A DNA stretch of 64,000 nt, from NCBI GenBank assembly GCA_037190145.1, contig JBBCJU010000001.1, forward strand, positions 124,001 through 188,000, in the 5' to 3' direction. The translations under genes and the position numbers were made by a program. Each line of letters begins with the position of its first letter. The first letter of the stretch is position 1. The notes under the pieces were generated by a model, which was not told the DNA's origin, made no database searches, and saw only the letters and a list, made by a program, of their open reading frames with translations. Below, one piece after another: positions 34,000 to 43,531 of the stretch. The stretch comes from 55-13 sp037190145. Lineage in GTDB: Bacteria > Armatimonadota > Fimbriimonadia > Fimbriimonadales > Fimbriimonadaceae.

Positions 34000-35943
34000 C
34001 TAAGCCGCGATTCGTAGAGACCGCCCGCTAGACTCCTCAACTCGGAAAGATGCCACCGACTCTCTGAGGTTTCCAGCCAAAAGATTCAGCTCGGATGCGG
34101 ACGCAGCTACTTCTTCTGTAGATGCACTCATCTCTTGAGCACCCGCAGCGGTCTCTTCGCTAATGGAAGCAACCTCTTCGATTGCGCCAGACACAGAAAC
34201 AGAATCGCGGGAAACCGTTGTGGTCAGTTGAGCCGTTCTCTCAGTCGTTGCCTGAACATCTGCCATCGCCGAATCTAAAGCAGAGGCCGCTTTGGCGGCT
34301 TCTGACAGTTGCTCCGCGACCTTTGTTGCTGACGCAACGATGTCCTGCAATGATTCACCGGCTGATTGGCTCTGTTTTGTACCAGCGTCGACTCGCCCCT
34401 GTGCCTGCTCTATGGCTTCAACCGTATTGGTAACGGTGCTTCGCACACTTTGAATCAGCGCACCAATTTCTTTGGTTGCCGAACTGGATTGCTCCGCAAG
34501 CTTGCGCACTTCATCTGCGACGACCGCAAAGCCACGACCATGCTCACCGGCCCGAGCCGCCTCAATTGCCGCATTGAGGGCCAAGAGGTTTGTCTGCTCG
34601 GCAATTGCTTCGATGGTTGAAACAATCTGGCCAATTTGCTGACCTTTCTCATCGAGATTTTGGATTTTCTCTGCCGTTGTAGATACTTGATCTCGAATGG
34701 ATTCCATCGAGGCCACTGTCTCTCGGACGGCTTGGCCTCCACTGTGAGCGGCTGCGGCCATCTGTGTGGCTGCTGCTGCAACTGTATCTACAGATTCCTT
34801 TGTTGTATCCAAATTCGCATTGGCTTTTTGAACAGAACGCTCTTGGAGATTGCTGCCCTCTTCAATCTCATTGATAGCGGACCGGAATCTGTCCATTGCA
34901 TCCGCAGCAGCAGTAGCACTGTGTGCTAACTTCTCGCTACCTTCAGCGATTTCATTTGCTGATCGACCGGACTGCTCAGTAGCATCTGCCAATACTCGGC
35001 TAGCTTCTGCAACACGATCCGCATTGTGTCGCACATCACCTACAAGCTGGGTGAGAGATTTACGCGCTGATTCATAAGAATGAATCGCTTCTGAAACTTG
35101 GGTTTGAAGCAGATTAAAGCTGTTGGCCATCTGTCCTAGCTCATCCTTTCCATAGACAGAAATGGGTTGAGCATTGGTATTAACTAAAACAGTTAAATTC
35201 GCATCTTCGAGCGCTTTCATTGCCCCGGTTAGGCTGGCAACCTGCTCAGTTCGAAGTCGTTCGACTCCTTGTTTCAGTGTACTGATGCTTGTCATGATTG
35301 CGCGAACAACCATCCAAGAAAGGCTGACCCCTAAGCCAATACAAAGAACCCATAGGGACATGATTAGGCTTTTTGTAGATGCCGCTAACTGATTGCCTTG
35401 AACTGTATATAGATGGGCCCGGTCTTTGTTCCAAGCACCCATCTCTTCAACTAACGGAATAAAGTGTTCTACAAATGTATCTCGAGAAGTCTTCTCTAGT
35501 AATTCCGTAACGCCTTTCTCGCCTTTGTCTTTCCAAACTGCCGGAATAGTATCGTGATACACGATATACTTCGCCCACAATTCGCTCAGCTTTTTAGCGT
35601 TCTCACTGTCACTTGGCTGACTCGCATACTTCGAATAGTTTTCAATCGCATTGCGCGTATTCGAAATGTTCTTCGCCATGTCTTCCATCAGCCCAGCGCG
35701 TTTCTCGTCATTTGCGGCGACGATATAGCGGTACTCGCGAGTGCGCGTTTGTCGCGCTTCCTGACTGATAGTGGCGAGTGCGAGGAGCCTGTTTACTGAG
35801 CCCTCGGCAATGAAGGTCATGTTTTCGGACAACTTGGATGTCGCAGACAAAGAGCCAATGCCAACAATTGATAAGCCTAGACAGAAAATGACTACAATAA
35901 GCCAAAGCTTCTTCGAAACTGAAATATTAATAATCCTGTTCAT
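34000..35943 (-). CDS. Methyl-accepting chemotaxis protein
   Basis: A 647-residue transmembrane receptor. TM1 is at about 13-33 (LWLIVVIFCLGLSIVGIGSL). A periplasmic four-helix-bundle-like sensor (about 35-190) follows, TM2 is at about 193-215 (SLIMSLWVLCIGLGVSLSWM), then HAMP and the cytoplasmic signalling domain. The hairpin tip reads LLALNAAIEAARAGEHGRGF followed by AVVADEVRKLAEQSS, the invariant CheA/CheW contact region. The ligand is unknown. No other che genes are nearby, so it is an orphan receptor feeding a chemotaxis or type IV pilus pathway elsewhere. The C-terminus lacks a recognisable CheR tether pentapeptide. Confidence 0.95.
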   Translation of the reverse strand: MNRIINISVSKKLWLIVVIFCLGLSIVGIGSLSATSKLSENMTFIAEGSVNRLLALATISQEARQTRTREYRYIVAANDEKRAGLMEDMAKNISNTRNAIENYSKYASQPSDSENAKKLSELWAKYIVYHDTIPAVWKDKGEKGVTELLEKTSRDTFVEHFIPLVEEMGAWNKDRAHLYTVQGNQLAASTKSLIMSLWVLCIGLGVSLSWMVVRAIMTSISTLKQGVERLRTEQVASLTGAMKALEDANLTVLVNTNAQPISVYGKDELGQMANSFNLLQTQVSEAIHSYESARKSLTQLVGDVRHNADRVAEASRVLADATEQSGRSANEIAEGSEKLAHSATAAADAMDRFRSAINEIEEGSNLQERSVQKANANLDTTKESVDTVAAAATQMAAAAHSGGQAVRETVASMESIRDQVSTTAEKIQNLDEKGQQIGQIVSTIEAIAEQTNLLALNAAIEAARAGEHGRGFAVVADEVRKLAEQSSSATKEIGALIQSVRSTVTNTVEAIEQAQGRVDAGTKQSQSAGESLQDIVASATKVAEQLSEAAKAASALDSAMADVQATTERTAQLTTTVSRDSVSVSGAIEEVASISEETAAGAQEMSASTEEVAASASELNLLAGNLRESVASFRVEESSGRSLRIAA

Positions 35944-36186
35944 CTTCCAAAACCCATATACTTATTATCGGTTTTGATTAGATAACCTGTATAGAACATC
36001 TGCACATTAGTTCAATAAGACTATACAAATTTCCGTAGTTTCAGGAATAAGGCGACCTATTACACGCAGTGGCTAAGCATTCACACGTATTCATCACGAG
36101 AATGAATACTCAGAAATAGGAAACATTGCGATTATCAAATTTGATTTTGATTAAAGTCGACAGATTTCATCATATTTAGAATCAAA

Positions 36187-36218
36187 AGAGGGTGAACATC
36201 GTTTGACCTTCACCCTCT
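36187..36218 (-). terminator. Rho-independent terminator of the porin gene
   Basis: Inverted repeat of 10 bp (36187-36196 with 36209-36218, stem AGAGGGTGAA) and a 12-base loop. On the minus strand, downstream of the porin stop at 36237, the stem is followed by TTTTGATT. This is a classic intrinsic terminator. The rest of the 293-base gap (35944-36236) is AT-rich and should hold the chemotaxis receptor promoter; no other gene is seen. Confidence 0.75.
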
Positions 36219-36236
36219 GCATCTCAAACTAATTGT

Positions 36237-37394
36237 CTAGAATCGAATGCGATATTGAAGGTAGCCCCAGACTTGATCTCTATCGCCCTTTCCAGCAAAG
36301 CTATCTATGAAATTGCCGGGCTTGAAGATACCAATTCCAGCCTCTAGAGAACTCTTGGTGTCCAGGTTATAAGTCGCCCAGAGATTAAACTCTTGTCCGA
36401 CATCTTTTCCACTTTCCCCTGACGAGTCTTTAAACCCTGAGTTGGCTTTTCCACCATCGCTATACCAAGCATCATCCGCTGCCCAAAGGCCGAACTTGTG
36501 ATACTCCAGGTTTACCGCCAATTTGTTGGTTGGCTTATAATTGGCGCCGAGTGCCAAGCCTGTCATGTTGCGCCAACCTTGCATATCCATAATGCCGTAG
36601 CGTGAATGGTTAGAAGCGTAATTCTGGTCGAAGGTTAAGACCGTATCGCCACGTTGACCACCACTGGCCGCCGCCAATTCGCCATAGAATCGCCACTTGG
36701 CATCCTTTTGGTAATTGACTTTCACCGCTCCTGCCCAAGCCTCTAGTTTTTGATCACCGGTACGACCGAGTTGACCAGCAAGCTCGGCTTCTCCCGACCA
36801 TTTTCCGTTCTTGTACTTCCAGACATGGTCAAGGGTGTAAATATCATCGTGAGAGCTTCCCTTTTCATCATGCCGATAGAGCAAAAGCGTATCGCCAAAC
36901 TTGCCGGAATACAAAGCACCCGCGATATAGGCATCCTTTGATGGCGTGCCATTCACTGCAAGCCGGCCTCCAAAGAGATCCCAGTTCTTGCCGGTCCATC
37001 TAGCCATGTCATAGGATCGCCCGGTGTTGCCCCAGTCTGATAAACCAAGCAACCGCTCGCTACTAAGAGCCAAGCTCTGGCGACCAATCCGAACCTTGCC
37101 TTCAAGAGCCTTAAAATCCGCATAGGCTAAGAACAAGTCGCTTCGCTCCAGAGATGCATTCTCGGCGGCAGTCCAAAACAGATTGTGCGCGTACTGGTAC
37201 ATGATCCGGCCGCTGACGTCTTTCTTGTAGGAGAAATCAACACCTACACGCCAACGTGAGAACAGATCGGAACGATTATCTGATCCAGACTCGGAGAAGT
37301 CTTTGTCGATGCGGCGCTCAAATCGCTCGCGTAGATCAAAGACTGGCTTGAAGTCCCAGTCAGCATTCGCCGGTAGCACAAAGAAGAGTGACAT
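36237..37394 (-). CDS. Alginate-export-type outer membrane beta-barrel protein, signal peptide apparently frameshifted
   Basis: A 385-residue barrel protein. Alternating strands run throughout, it starts DWDFKPVFDLRERFERRIDK, contains LEGKVRIGRQSLALSSERLL, and ends with an aromatic strand (VWGYLQYRIRF). These match the alginate-export (AlgE-like) porin domain, used by diverse bacteria for small-molecule uptake or polysaccharide export. The in-frame N-terminus is only MSLFFVLPANA before the mature part, too short for a signal peptide, and a TGA stands directly before the ATG. In another frame upstream, a TTG at 37455 with an AAGG ribosome site opens a hydrophobic stretch (LLAVGWVAACL) running over the same region. 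A one-base indel thus probably splits the true signal peptide. It may be a real inactivation or a sequencing error. Confidence 0.8.
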   Translation of the reverse strand: MSLFFVLPANADWDFKPVFDLRERFERRIDKDFSESGSDNRSDLFSRWRVGVDFSYKKDVSGRIMYQYAHNLFWTAAENASLERSDLFLAYADFKALEGKVRIGRQSLALSSERLLGLSDWGNTGRSYDMARWTGKNWDLFGGRLAVNGTPSKDAYIAGALYSGKFGDTLLLYRHDEKGSSHDDIYTLDHVWKYKNGKWSGEAELAGQLGRTGDQKLEAWAGAVKVNYQKDAKWRFYGELAAASGGQRGDTVLTFDQNYASNHSRYGIMDMQGWRNMTGLALGANYKPTNKLAVNLEYHKFGLWAADDAWYSDGGKANSGFKDSSGESGKDVGQEFNLWATYNLDTKSSLEAGIGIFKPGNFIDSFAGKGDRDQVWGYLQYRIRF

Positions 37395-37576
37395 TCATAA
37401 ACTCCCACAAACAAGCAGCGACCCAGCCGACTGCTAGTAAGTTATCGGTTTTCAATCATGCCTTAACAAAGGGGGTAGATGCGTGAAATCGCACTAATTT
37501 GCAACCTACAAAACAAAAAAAATGTGCCGAGAGATCAGACACAGGACCCTATGAAGGTTGCGGTAGCATCAAGCGC

Positions 37577-39079
37577 GTGAAAGCCTCGCAAGAGATCGAC
37601 ATCCTTATCCGTGCTAAATATCCCATTCTGTATATCGTAAGTTGGGAAGAAAGACGCGTGGAGGAAGCCCTGCAGAAGGTGTGCAAAAACCTTAATCGAA
37701 CTTTGCACACCTGGTCGATCACCCAAGGGATGAAGCCTAACGTCAATCGCACCAGTGGTCCCGCGAAGCCTACATCGTTGCCTGGTGAGCTAGAAGCACT
37801 TGCTTTGATCCACGAGTCTGCCGACTTTACGGTGTTCCTTCTCAAAGACTTTCACCCCTATATGCGGGACACCCGGGTTGTTCGCCTATTACGAGACCTG
37901 GCTATCCGCCTTCGCGGTAAGGCTCAGACCCTAATTATCATGGGACCTTCCCTAAGCTTGCCTACTGACTTGGAAAAGGATGTTTCTGTCGTGGACTTCG
38001 CCCTGCCTGCTTCCGATGAGATCGAGGCAAAGCTAGATGAAGTCATCTCGGCAGTAAAAGACAATCCCAATGTAGATACCAAACTGGAGCCGCTTGCCCG
38101 CGAACTCATTGTCAAATCAGCTCAGGGACTGACAATGGACGAAATTGAGTCTGTATTCGCTCGCAGTCTGGTTGAGAAAAAGAACTTTGATGTGGACGTT
38201 GTTTTGGAGGAGAAGAAGCAGATCATTCGCAAGAGTGGACTGCTGGAGTACTACCCAGCTCAAAACAAGATGTCGGATGTTGGCGGAATGGAAATGCTAA
38301 AGGAATGGCTAGAGAAACGCACCAATAGCTTTACCGACAAGGCCAGAGAATTTGGCATTCCTGCGCCTAAAGGCGTCCTCATTTTAGGTGTACAGGGCTG
38401 CGGAAAATCTTTAATCGCCAAGGCGATTGCCGCCCATTGGAACCTGCCCATGCTGAAACTCGATGTCGGCAGAATCTTTGGTTCCTTAGTTGGACAAAGC
38501 GAAGAGAACATTAGAAAAGCGATCACCGTCGCTGAATCGGTAGCTCCCTGTATCCTATGGGCAGATGAGATTGAGAAGGGGTTTGCGGGGGCATCGGGAG
38601 GCGCTGTATCGGACTCGGGAACAACGGCTCGCGTGTTTGCAACATTCCTCACTTGGATGCAAGAAAAGACTGCCCCAGTGTTCCTCATCGCAACGGCAAA
38701 CAATGTTTCCCAGCTTCCACCAGAAATGCTGCGAAAGGGACGATTCGACGAAATTTTCTTTGTTGACCTTCCCGATAAATCCGAACGCAAAGATATCTTT
38801 GCGATCCACCTAAAGAAGCGTGGACGAGATCTTAAGAAATACAAGCTTAATGAACTCGCAGAGGTCACATTTGGATTTAGCGGTGCAGAGATTGAGCAAG
38901 TGATCGTCGGAGCCCTGTTTGTGGCCTTCGATGCCGGTCGCGAGCTTTCTCATAAAGACTTGATAGAAGAAGCAAAGGTCGTTGTGCCCCTCAGTCGGAT
39001 GATGGAAGAGGATATTGCAGAGATTCGGGAATGGGCACGAATGCGAACAAGGCCAGCAAGCAAGCATGACGGTGACTGA
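37577..39079 (+). CDS. AAA+ ATPase, Ycf46-like
   Basis: About 500 residues with the preferred GTG start at 37577; the frame also opens at TTG 37499. The N-terminal part (about 1-240, ASQEIDILIRAKYPILYIVS) is the degenerate AAA domain typical of Ycf46-type proteins. The second part is an active AAA module: Walker A GVQGCGKS with Lys277, Walker B ILWADEIEKGF, sensor-1 region LIATANNVSQLPPEMLRKGR with an arginine-finger-like RKGRFDEIFF. Ycf46-type proteins are linked to CO2/photosynthesis regulation in cyanobacteria and have unclear roles elsewhere. It is not of the Afp15 type, so I do not count it as the missing eCIS ATPase. It is divergent from the porin gene. Confidence 0.82.
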   Translation: MKASQEIDILIRAKYPILYIVSWEERRVEEALQKVCKNLNRTLHTWSITQGMKPNVNRTSGPAKPTSLPGELEALALIHESADFTVFLLKDFHPYMRDTRVVRLLRDLAIRLRGKAQTLIIMGPSLSLPTDLEKDVSVVDFALPASDEIEAKLDEVISAVKDNPNVDTKLEPLARELIVKSAQGLTMDEIESVFARSLVEKKNFDVDVVLEEKKQIIRKSGLLEYYPAQNKMSDVGGMEMLKEWLEKRTNSFTDKAREFGIPAPKGVLILGVQGCGKSLIAKAIAAHWNLPMLKLDVGRIFGSLVGQSEENIRKAITVAESVAPCILWADEIEKGFAGASGGAVSDSGTTARVFATFLTWMQEKTAPVFLIATANNVSQLPPEMLRKGRFDEIFFVDLPDKSERKDIFAIHLKKRGRDLKKYKLNELAEVTFGFSGAEIEQVIVGALFVAFDAGRELSHKDLIEEAKVVVPLSRMMEEDIAEIREWARMRTRPASKHDGD

Positions 39080-39118
39080 TCCTGGGAACTAGACAGCCCA
39101 TGCTAACCTTTCATTAAC

Positions 39119-41497
39119 ATGAAGCGGCTTAGTCTTCTTCCTCTTCTCATCCTTGGTGTTGCCCAAGCTCAAGATATTGTCATCCGACAAGGCATCGGAA
39201 CACGAATCCCCGGTGGACGTCGCTCCGCTGTTCACACCGATCCGGTTGAGCACAAGATCGTATCGGGAACCTGGAAGGCTCCGGTAGATGGAAAAGAGGG
39301 CTGGACAAAGCTTGAAGCAAACGGCGACGGCGAGTTTCGAGGCGGAGCCACCGCCGGGGGCTACGTATTTACAACTGTCGATTCACCTTCCAATCGGGTT
39401 GTTCTGCTAGAAGCCACCGGACACTCTTTGGTGTATGTCAATGGAGTTCCCCGTACCGGTGATCCTTATAGTTACGGCTACACCTCCTTACCCATTCAAC
39501 TCAAGAGAGGCAAGAATGAACTGCTCTTCATGTGCGGCAGGGGACGATTGTCAGCCAAGCTTGTGGAACCAAAGAAGCCAATCTTCTTTGATATGCGAGA
39601 CCTCACCACCCCAGACCTGATCAAGGGGAAGACAGACAAAGTTTGGGCGGGAGTCGTTGTCGTGAATACTACAAATAAACCCATCGCTGGTTCCGTTGTA
39701 GCGGGAGAAACCACAACCGCCTTTGGACCCGTCCCAGCTTTTGGTGCCCGCAAGGTCGCAGTATTGCTGTCCCCCGTTGCCGATGGCAAAGTTGGCTTGA
39801 AGCTCAACATTGCCAATCAACTGGTTGACACCGCCAGTTTAGATATTCGAGTCCGTGAACCTGGGCAAGTGTATAAGCGAACATTTGTGAGCCAAATTGA
39901 TGGAAGCATTCAGTATTACGCTGTCAATCCTGCGTTCAGTACGATTGAAGAGCGCGCTCTCTTCCTTAGCCTGCATGGCGCAAGCGTTGAGGCCTTAGGG
40001 CAAGCCGAGGCCTATTCTCAGAAAGCTTGGGGACATATTGTCGCCCCCACAAACCGACGACCTTACGGCTTTGATTGGGAAGAAATCGGTCGTCAAGATG
40101 CTCTCGAAGTGCTTGCTCTCGCCAAAGAAGAGCTTAAACCTGATCCCACCAAAATTTACTTAACCGGACACTCAATGGGTGGACACGGGACATGGCAACT
40201 GGGCGCACATTACCCTCATCTTTTCGCAGCGATTGCCCCAAGCGCAGGTTGGATTAGCTTCCAGACTTACGCCGGAGGACAGCAATACGCCAACCCGACG
40301 CCGATCGAACAAATGCTACTAAGAGCAGGATCGGGCAGTGATACCCTTGGCCTGAAGAATAACCTCCTAAATCGAGGTATTTACATCCTTCATGGCGACG
40401 CCGACGATAATGTGCCTGTCGGACAAGCTCGGCAAATGCGCGAAGCCCTCAGTGACCACAAAAACTTACAATGGTGGGAAGAAAAAGGGGCAGGACATTG
40501 GTGGGATGCTAATCCAGAACCAGGCTCCGATGCGGTTGATTTTGCGCCGATCTTCGATTTCTTTAGCCGAAACCGCCTACCGCGAATCAGTGAGGTACGC
40601 GAAGTGGATTTCACCACTGCTTCACCAGGAATCTCATCTCAACTCCACTGGGTTCATATTCATCAGCAAGAGAAGCCGTTTGTGTTTAGTCGAGCGCGAC
40701 TACAAGCGTTTCCACAGCTTGCACGATTTGAAGGCACTACCGAAAACATCGCCGCCATGTCTCTGACAATTGGCGCCCTCGCCGATGCAAAGAAAATCAC
40801 TTTAAAGATTGATGGACAAGAACTAGAGCCCAACCAGCCAACCATCAACCGAATCTTTCTCTACAAGAAAGACGGCAAGTGGTCGGTGGGCTCTTCTCTA
40901 CGACCTTCCGACAAAAATCCGGAGCGATACGGAAGCTTTAAGGACATTTTCAAGAATCGTTTTGCTTTGGTTTATGGAACCGGGGGAAGTGCGGCTGAGC
41001 AAGAATGGTCTTATGCAAAGGCACGTTACGATGCAGAAATGTTTTGGTACCGAGGCAATGGGTCTGTAGACATCATTCCTGATACATCCATCACGGAAAA
41101 GAGTGAGGATCGCAACTACATATTGTACGGAAACGCCGATACCAATAAGGCTTATTCCAAACTCATAGATGATGAAGTTGTCCTCTCCCGAAACGGCTTA
41201 CGGTATGGAAGCCACAACCTAGAGAATTCAAAATCGATCTCAGCCTACTTCATTCGTCCGAGAAAAGGAAGTGACCGTACAAGCGTAGCGGTTATCGGCG
41301 GCACCGATTTGATAGGCATGAAACTCTGCGATCGAGTCCCTATTTTCACCAGCGGTGCCGCTTTTCCAGATTTGATTGTCTATGGACCGGAAGCCCTTAT
41401 CGAAGGCACAAAGGGTGTCCGGCTAACCGGCTTCTTCGGAAATGATTGGAAAGTATCTTCTGGCGACTGGGCCCGCACGACAAGTAGTGAATTCTGA
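39119..41497 (+). CDS. Secreted alpha/beta-hydrolase, esterase/prolyl-oligopeptidase-like
   Basis: A 792-residue protein with a Sec signal peptide (SLLPLLILGVAQAQ). The nucleophile elbow is TGHSMGGHGTWQ with Ser352, followed by YPHLFAAIAPSAGW, a serine-hydrolase core of the PHB-depolymerase/feruloyl-esterase/POP-like type. The probable acid is in LHGDADDNVPVGQAR and the histidine in GAGHWWD. The N- and C-terminal parts (about 1-270 and 500-790) are beta-rich accessory domains. The substrate is unknown, possibly polymer esters or peptides. It lies 46 bases upstream of nrfH and may share a transcript, but no functional link is evident. Confidence 0.82.
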   Translation: MKRLSLLPLLILGVAQAQDIVIRQGIGTRIPGGRRSAVHTDPVEHKIVSGTWKAPVDGKEGWTKLEANGDGEFRGGATAGGYVFTTVDSPSNRVVLLEATGHSLVYVNGVPRTGDPYSYGYTSLPIQLKRGKNELLFMCGRGRLSAKLVEPKKPIFFDMRDLTTPDLIKGKTDKVWAGVVVVNTTNKPIAGSVVAGETTTAFGPVPAFGARKVAVLLSPVADGKVGLKLNIANQLVDTASLDIRVREPGQVYKRTFVSQIDGSIQYYAVNPAFSTIEERALFLSLHGASVEALGQAEAYSQKAWGHIVAPTNRRPYGFDWEEIGRQDALEVLALAKEELKPDPTKIYLTGHSMGGHGTWQLGAHYPHLFAAIAPSAGWISFQTYAGGQQYANPTPIEQMLLRAGSGSDTLGLKNNLLNRGIYILHGDADDNVPVGQARQMREALSDHKNLQWWEEKGAGHWWDANPEPGSDAVDFAPIFDFFSRNRLPRISEVREVDFTTASPGISSQLHWVHIHQQEKPFVFSRARLQAFPQLARFEGTTENIAAMSLTIGALADAKKITLKIDGQELEPNQPTINRIFLYKKDGKWSVGSSLRPSDKNPERYGSFKDIFKNRFALVYGTGGSAAEQEWSYAKARYDAEMFWYRGNGSVDIIPDTSITEKSEDRNYILYGNADTNKAYSKLIDDEVVLSRNGLRYGSHNLENSKSISAYFIRPRKGSDRTSVAVIGGTDLIGMKLCDRVPIFTSGAAFPDLIVYGPEALIEGTKGVRLTGFFGNDWKVSSGDWARTTSSEF

Positions 41498-41543
41498 TGA
41501 CAAATAGTCCTTTTTGATGATTCTTGCGATACACTAGGCGAGA

Positions 41544-42125
41544 GTGCCTAGGATTTTTGCTTGGATTACGTTAAACGGACTCCCAAAAGGATTTAGGTTT
41601 GCGGGCCTAATCTTTGCGGGTATGTGCGTGGGTGGAGGAATCTATCTCGCGCAAATATCCGAGGCTGCTAGCTACTTATCAGATGACCCAAAGGCGTGCA
41701 TTAACTGCCATATCATGGTGCCAGAGTACGCCTCTTGGCAAAGCTCGAGCCATGCTCAGATCGCTAGTTGCAACGATTGTCATGTGCCTCATGACAGCAC
41801 TTGGCGCAAGTATTGGTTCAAGGCAAATGATGGACTCCGACACTCAGCGCTCTTCACCCTTCGGCTAGAACGCCAGGTGATTGAGCCAATCGAAGCGTCC
41901 AAAAAAGTTATCCAAGAAAACTGTATCCGATGCCATGAATCGGTCATCGACAAGGCTGTAACCCCGGTTGGACACGATTTTGACCGGTCTTGTATAGATT
42001 GCCACCGTGAAGTTCCTCACGGAAGATTTCACAGTCTCAGTTCAAGTCCAAATGCGGCGGTGCCTCCGCCTTCCACAACCTTCCCAGAATGGCTGCTCAA
42101 GTGGCAGCGAAAAGATACAAAATGA
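41544..42125 (+). CDS. nrfH: Cytochrome c nitrite reductase small subunit NrfH
   Basis: A 193-residue NapC/NirT-family protein starting at GTG 41544. One N-terminal membrane helix (GFRFAGLIFAGMCVGGGIYL) anchors it. Four CxxCH haem motifs are visible: CINCH, CNDCH, CIRCH and CIDCH. NrfH oxidises menaquinol at the membrane and passes electrons to NrfA. Its stop overlaps the NrfA start by four bases (ATGA), the expected operon structure. Confidence 0.96.
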   Translation: MPRIFAWITLNGLPKGFRFAGLIFAGMCVGGGIYLAQISEAASYLSDDPKACINCHIMVPEYASWQSSSHAQIASCNDCHVPHDSTWRKYWFKANDGLRHSALFTLRLERQVIEPIEASKKVIQENCIRCHESVIDKAVTPVGHDFDRSCIDCHREVPHGRFHSLSSSPNAAVPPPSTTFPEWLLKWQRKDTK

Positions 42126-43525
42126 GCGAAGCAAAAAAGAAAACGATTGTCCCTTGGATCCTATTCACTTGCAGCGCAATCGGTGCATTTGCAATCGGGG
42201 CGCTTAGCGCCAGCGTGACCCAGCGCAAGAGTGAGGCGATTTCAAGCCGAGTCCAATTCATGAAGCCAATCGCAAGATGGGAAGCTGACAATGCTGTATG
42301 GGGCACCTCTTTCCCCAGCGAATACGATAGCTGGCTGGCCACAAAGACAATGTCTACTCGGACCAAATATGGCGGATCAGCGTCTAGGGATCACCTGGCT
42401 GATCACCCTAATACCGTCATCATGTGGGCAGGGTATCCCTTCGCCAAGCAATACAATGCACCTCGAGGGCATTTCTACGCCCTAGAAGATGTGAATTCAA
42501 CAACCAGAATTTCGGAGCATTCGCCCGCAACTTGCTACACCTGCAAGAGCCCAGATGTGCCCCGTATGATGGATAAATTTGGACCAGAAAAGTTTTACGG
42601 AGCCAAATTCTCGGACATGAAGTCAGAGATCAAGAACACAATTGGTTGTGCGGATTGCCACAACAATGAAACGATGGCTTTACAAATTAGCCGTCCTGCA
42701 TTGAAAGAAGCTTTTGATCGTCAAGGGAAAGACATCACCAAAGCTTCTCGCCAAGAAATGCGCTCCCTCGTCTGTGCCCAATGTCACGTTGAGTATTACT
42801 TCAAAGGCAAGAAGGAGCAGCACCTAACCTTCCCGTGGGATGAAGGGTTAGCCGCCGAAAACATGGAGGCTTACTATAAACGGACTGGACATGTCGATTT
42901 TGTTCATGCCATCTCGGGAGCGAAAATGATCAAGATGCAACACCCGGATTACGAGGTGTACACCAAGGGAATCCACGCCTATCGCAATGTATCTTGCGCC
43001 GACTGTCACATGCCCTACAAATCTGAGGGTGGTATCAAATACACCGATCACCAGATCAGAAGCCCTCTGGAAAACATTGCAAACTCCTGCGGCGTTTGCC
43101 ACCGATGGGGCGAAGACAATATCAAAAGCCGTGTCGAGGCAATGCAAGACAAGCACAGAGAAATGCTGAAGCGTGCTGAAGCCTCTATCACCGCATTGCA
43201 TCTAGAGATCGGGGACGCGATGAAGCTTGGGGCCAGCGAAGAAGAACTCGATAAGCCGCGCCAAGCCGTTAGCAAAGCTCAAATGTATTGGGACTACGTT
43301 GCGGCAAATAATGGCATGGGATTTCATGCCCCTCAAGAATGCGCTCGCGTCCTAGATAAGGCTTTGAATACCGCTATGGAAGGTCGCTTGGACATCAATA
43401 GGGTTCGAGCCCGAAAGGGTTCCCTGGATGCCTTGGAAATGCCCAAGATTTCCAACAAGCAAGATGCACAAGCGTTCATCAAACCCTATGTGGATAAGAT
43501 GAACGCTGCGCCTAAGCCAAAGTAA
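42122..43525 (+). CDS. nrfA: Cytochrome c nitrite reductase NrfA (ammonia-forming)
   Basis: About 467 residues from the ATG at 42122; an in-frame ATG at 42089 exists but would overlap nrfH more. The protein has an N-terminal signal/anchor helix (WILFTCSAIGAFAIGAL). The diagnostic catalytic haem motif CYTCK has the lysine at about residue 142. Four CxxCH motifs follow: CADCH, CAQCH, CADCH and CGVCH, making the expected five haems. It reduces nitrite to ammonium with six electrons from NrfH (dissimilatory nitrite ammonification or nitrite detoxification). The gene ends six bases before the convergent PEP-CTERM gene. Confidence 0.97.
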   Translation: MSEAKKKTIVPWILFTCSAIGAFAIGALSASVTQRKSEAISSRVQFMKPIARWEADNAVWGTSFPSEYDSWLATKTMSTRTKYGGSASRDHLADHPNTVIMWAGYPFAKQYNAPRGHFYALEDVNSTTRISEHSPATCYTCKSPDVPRMMDKFGPEKFYGAKFSDMKSEIKNTIGCADCHNNETMALQISRPALKEAFDRQGKDITKASRQEMRSLVCAQCHVEYYFKGKKEQHLTFPWDEGLAAENMEAYYKRTGHVDFVHAISGAKMIKMQHPDYEVYTKGIHAYRNVSCADCHMPYKSEGGIKYTDHQIRSPLENIANSCGVCHRWGEDNIKSRVEAMQDKHREMLKRAEASITALHLEIGDAMKLGASEEELDKPRQAVSKAQMYWDYVAANNGMGFHAPQECARVLDKALNTAMEGRLDINRVRARKGSLDALEMPKISNKQDAQAFIKPYVDKMNAAPKPK

Positions 43526-43531
43526 CTCGAG

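Noticed and set aside
38260..38868. 202-residue minus-strand frame inside the AAA ATPase gene
   Set aside because: Antisense shadow of the conserved ATPase domain, whose Walker motifs are intact on the plus strand.
37577..39079. Ycf46-like ATPase as the missing eCIS ATPase
   Set aside because: It has the two-part Ycf46 layout, lies 6 kb from the sheath gene on the other strand, and is separated by unrelated genes.
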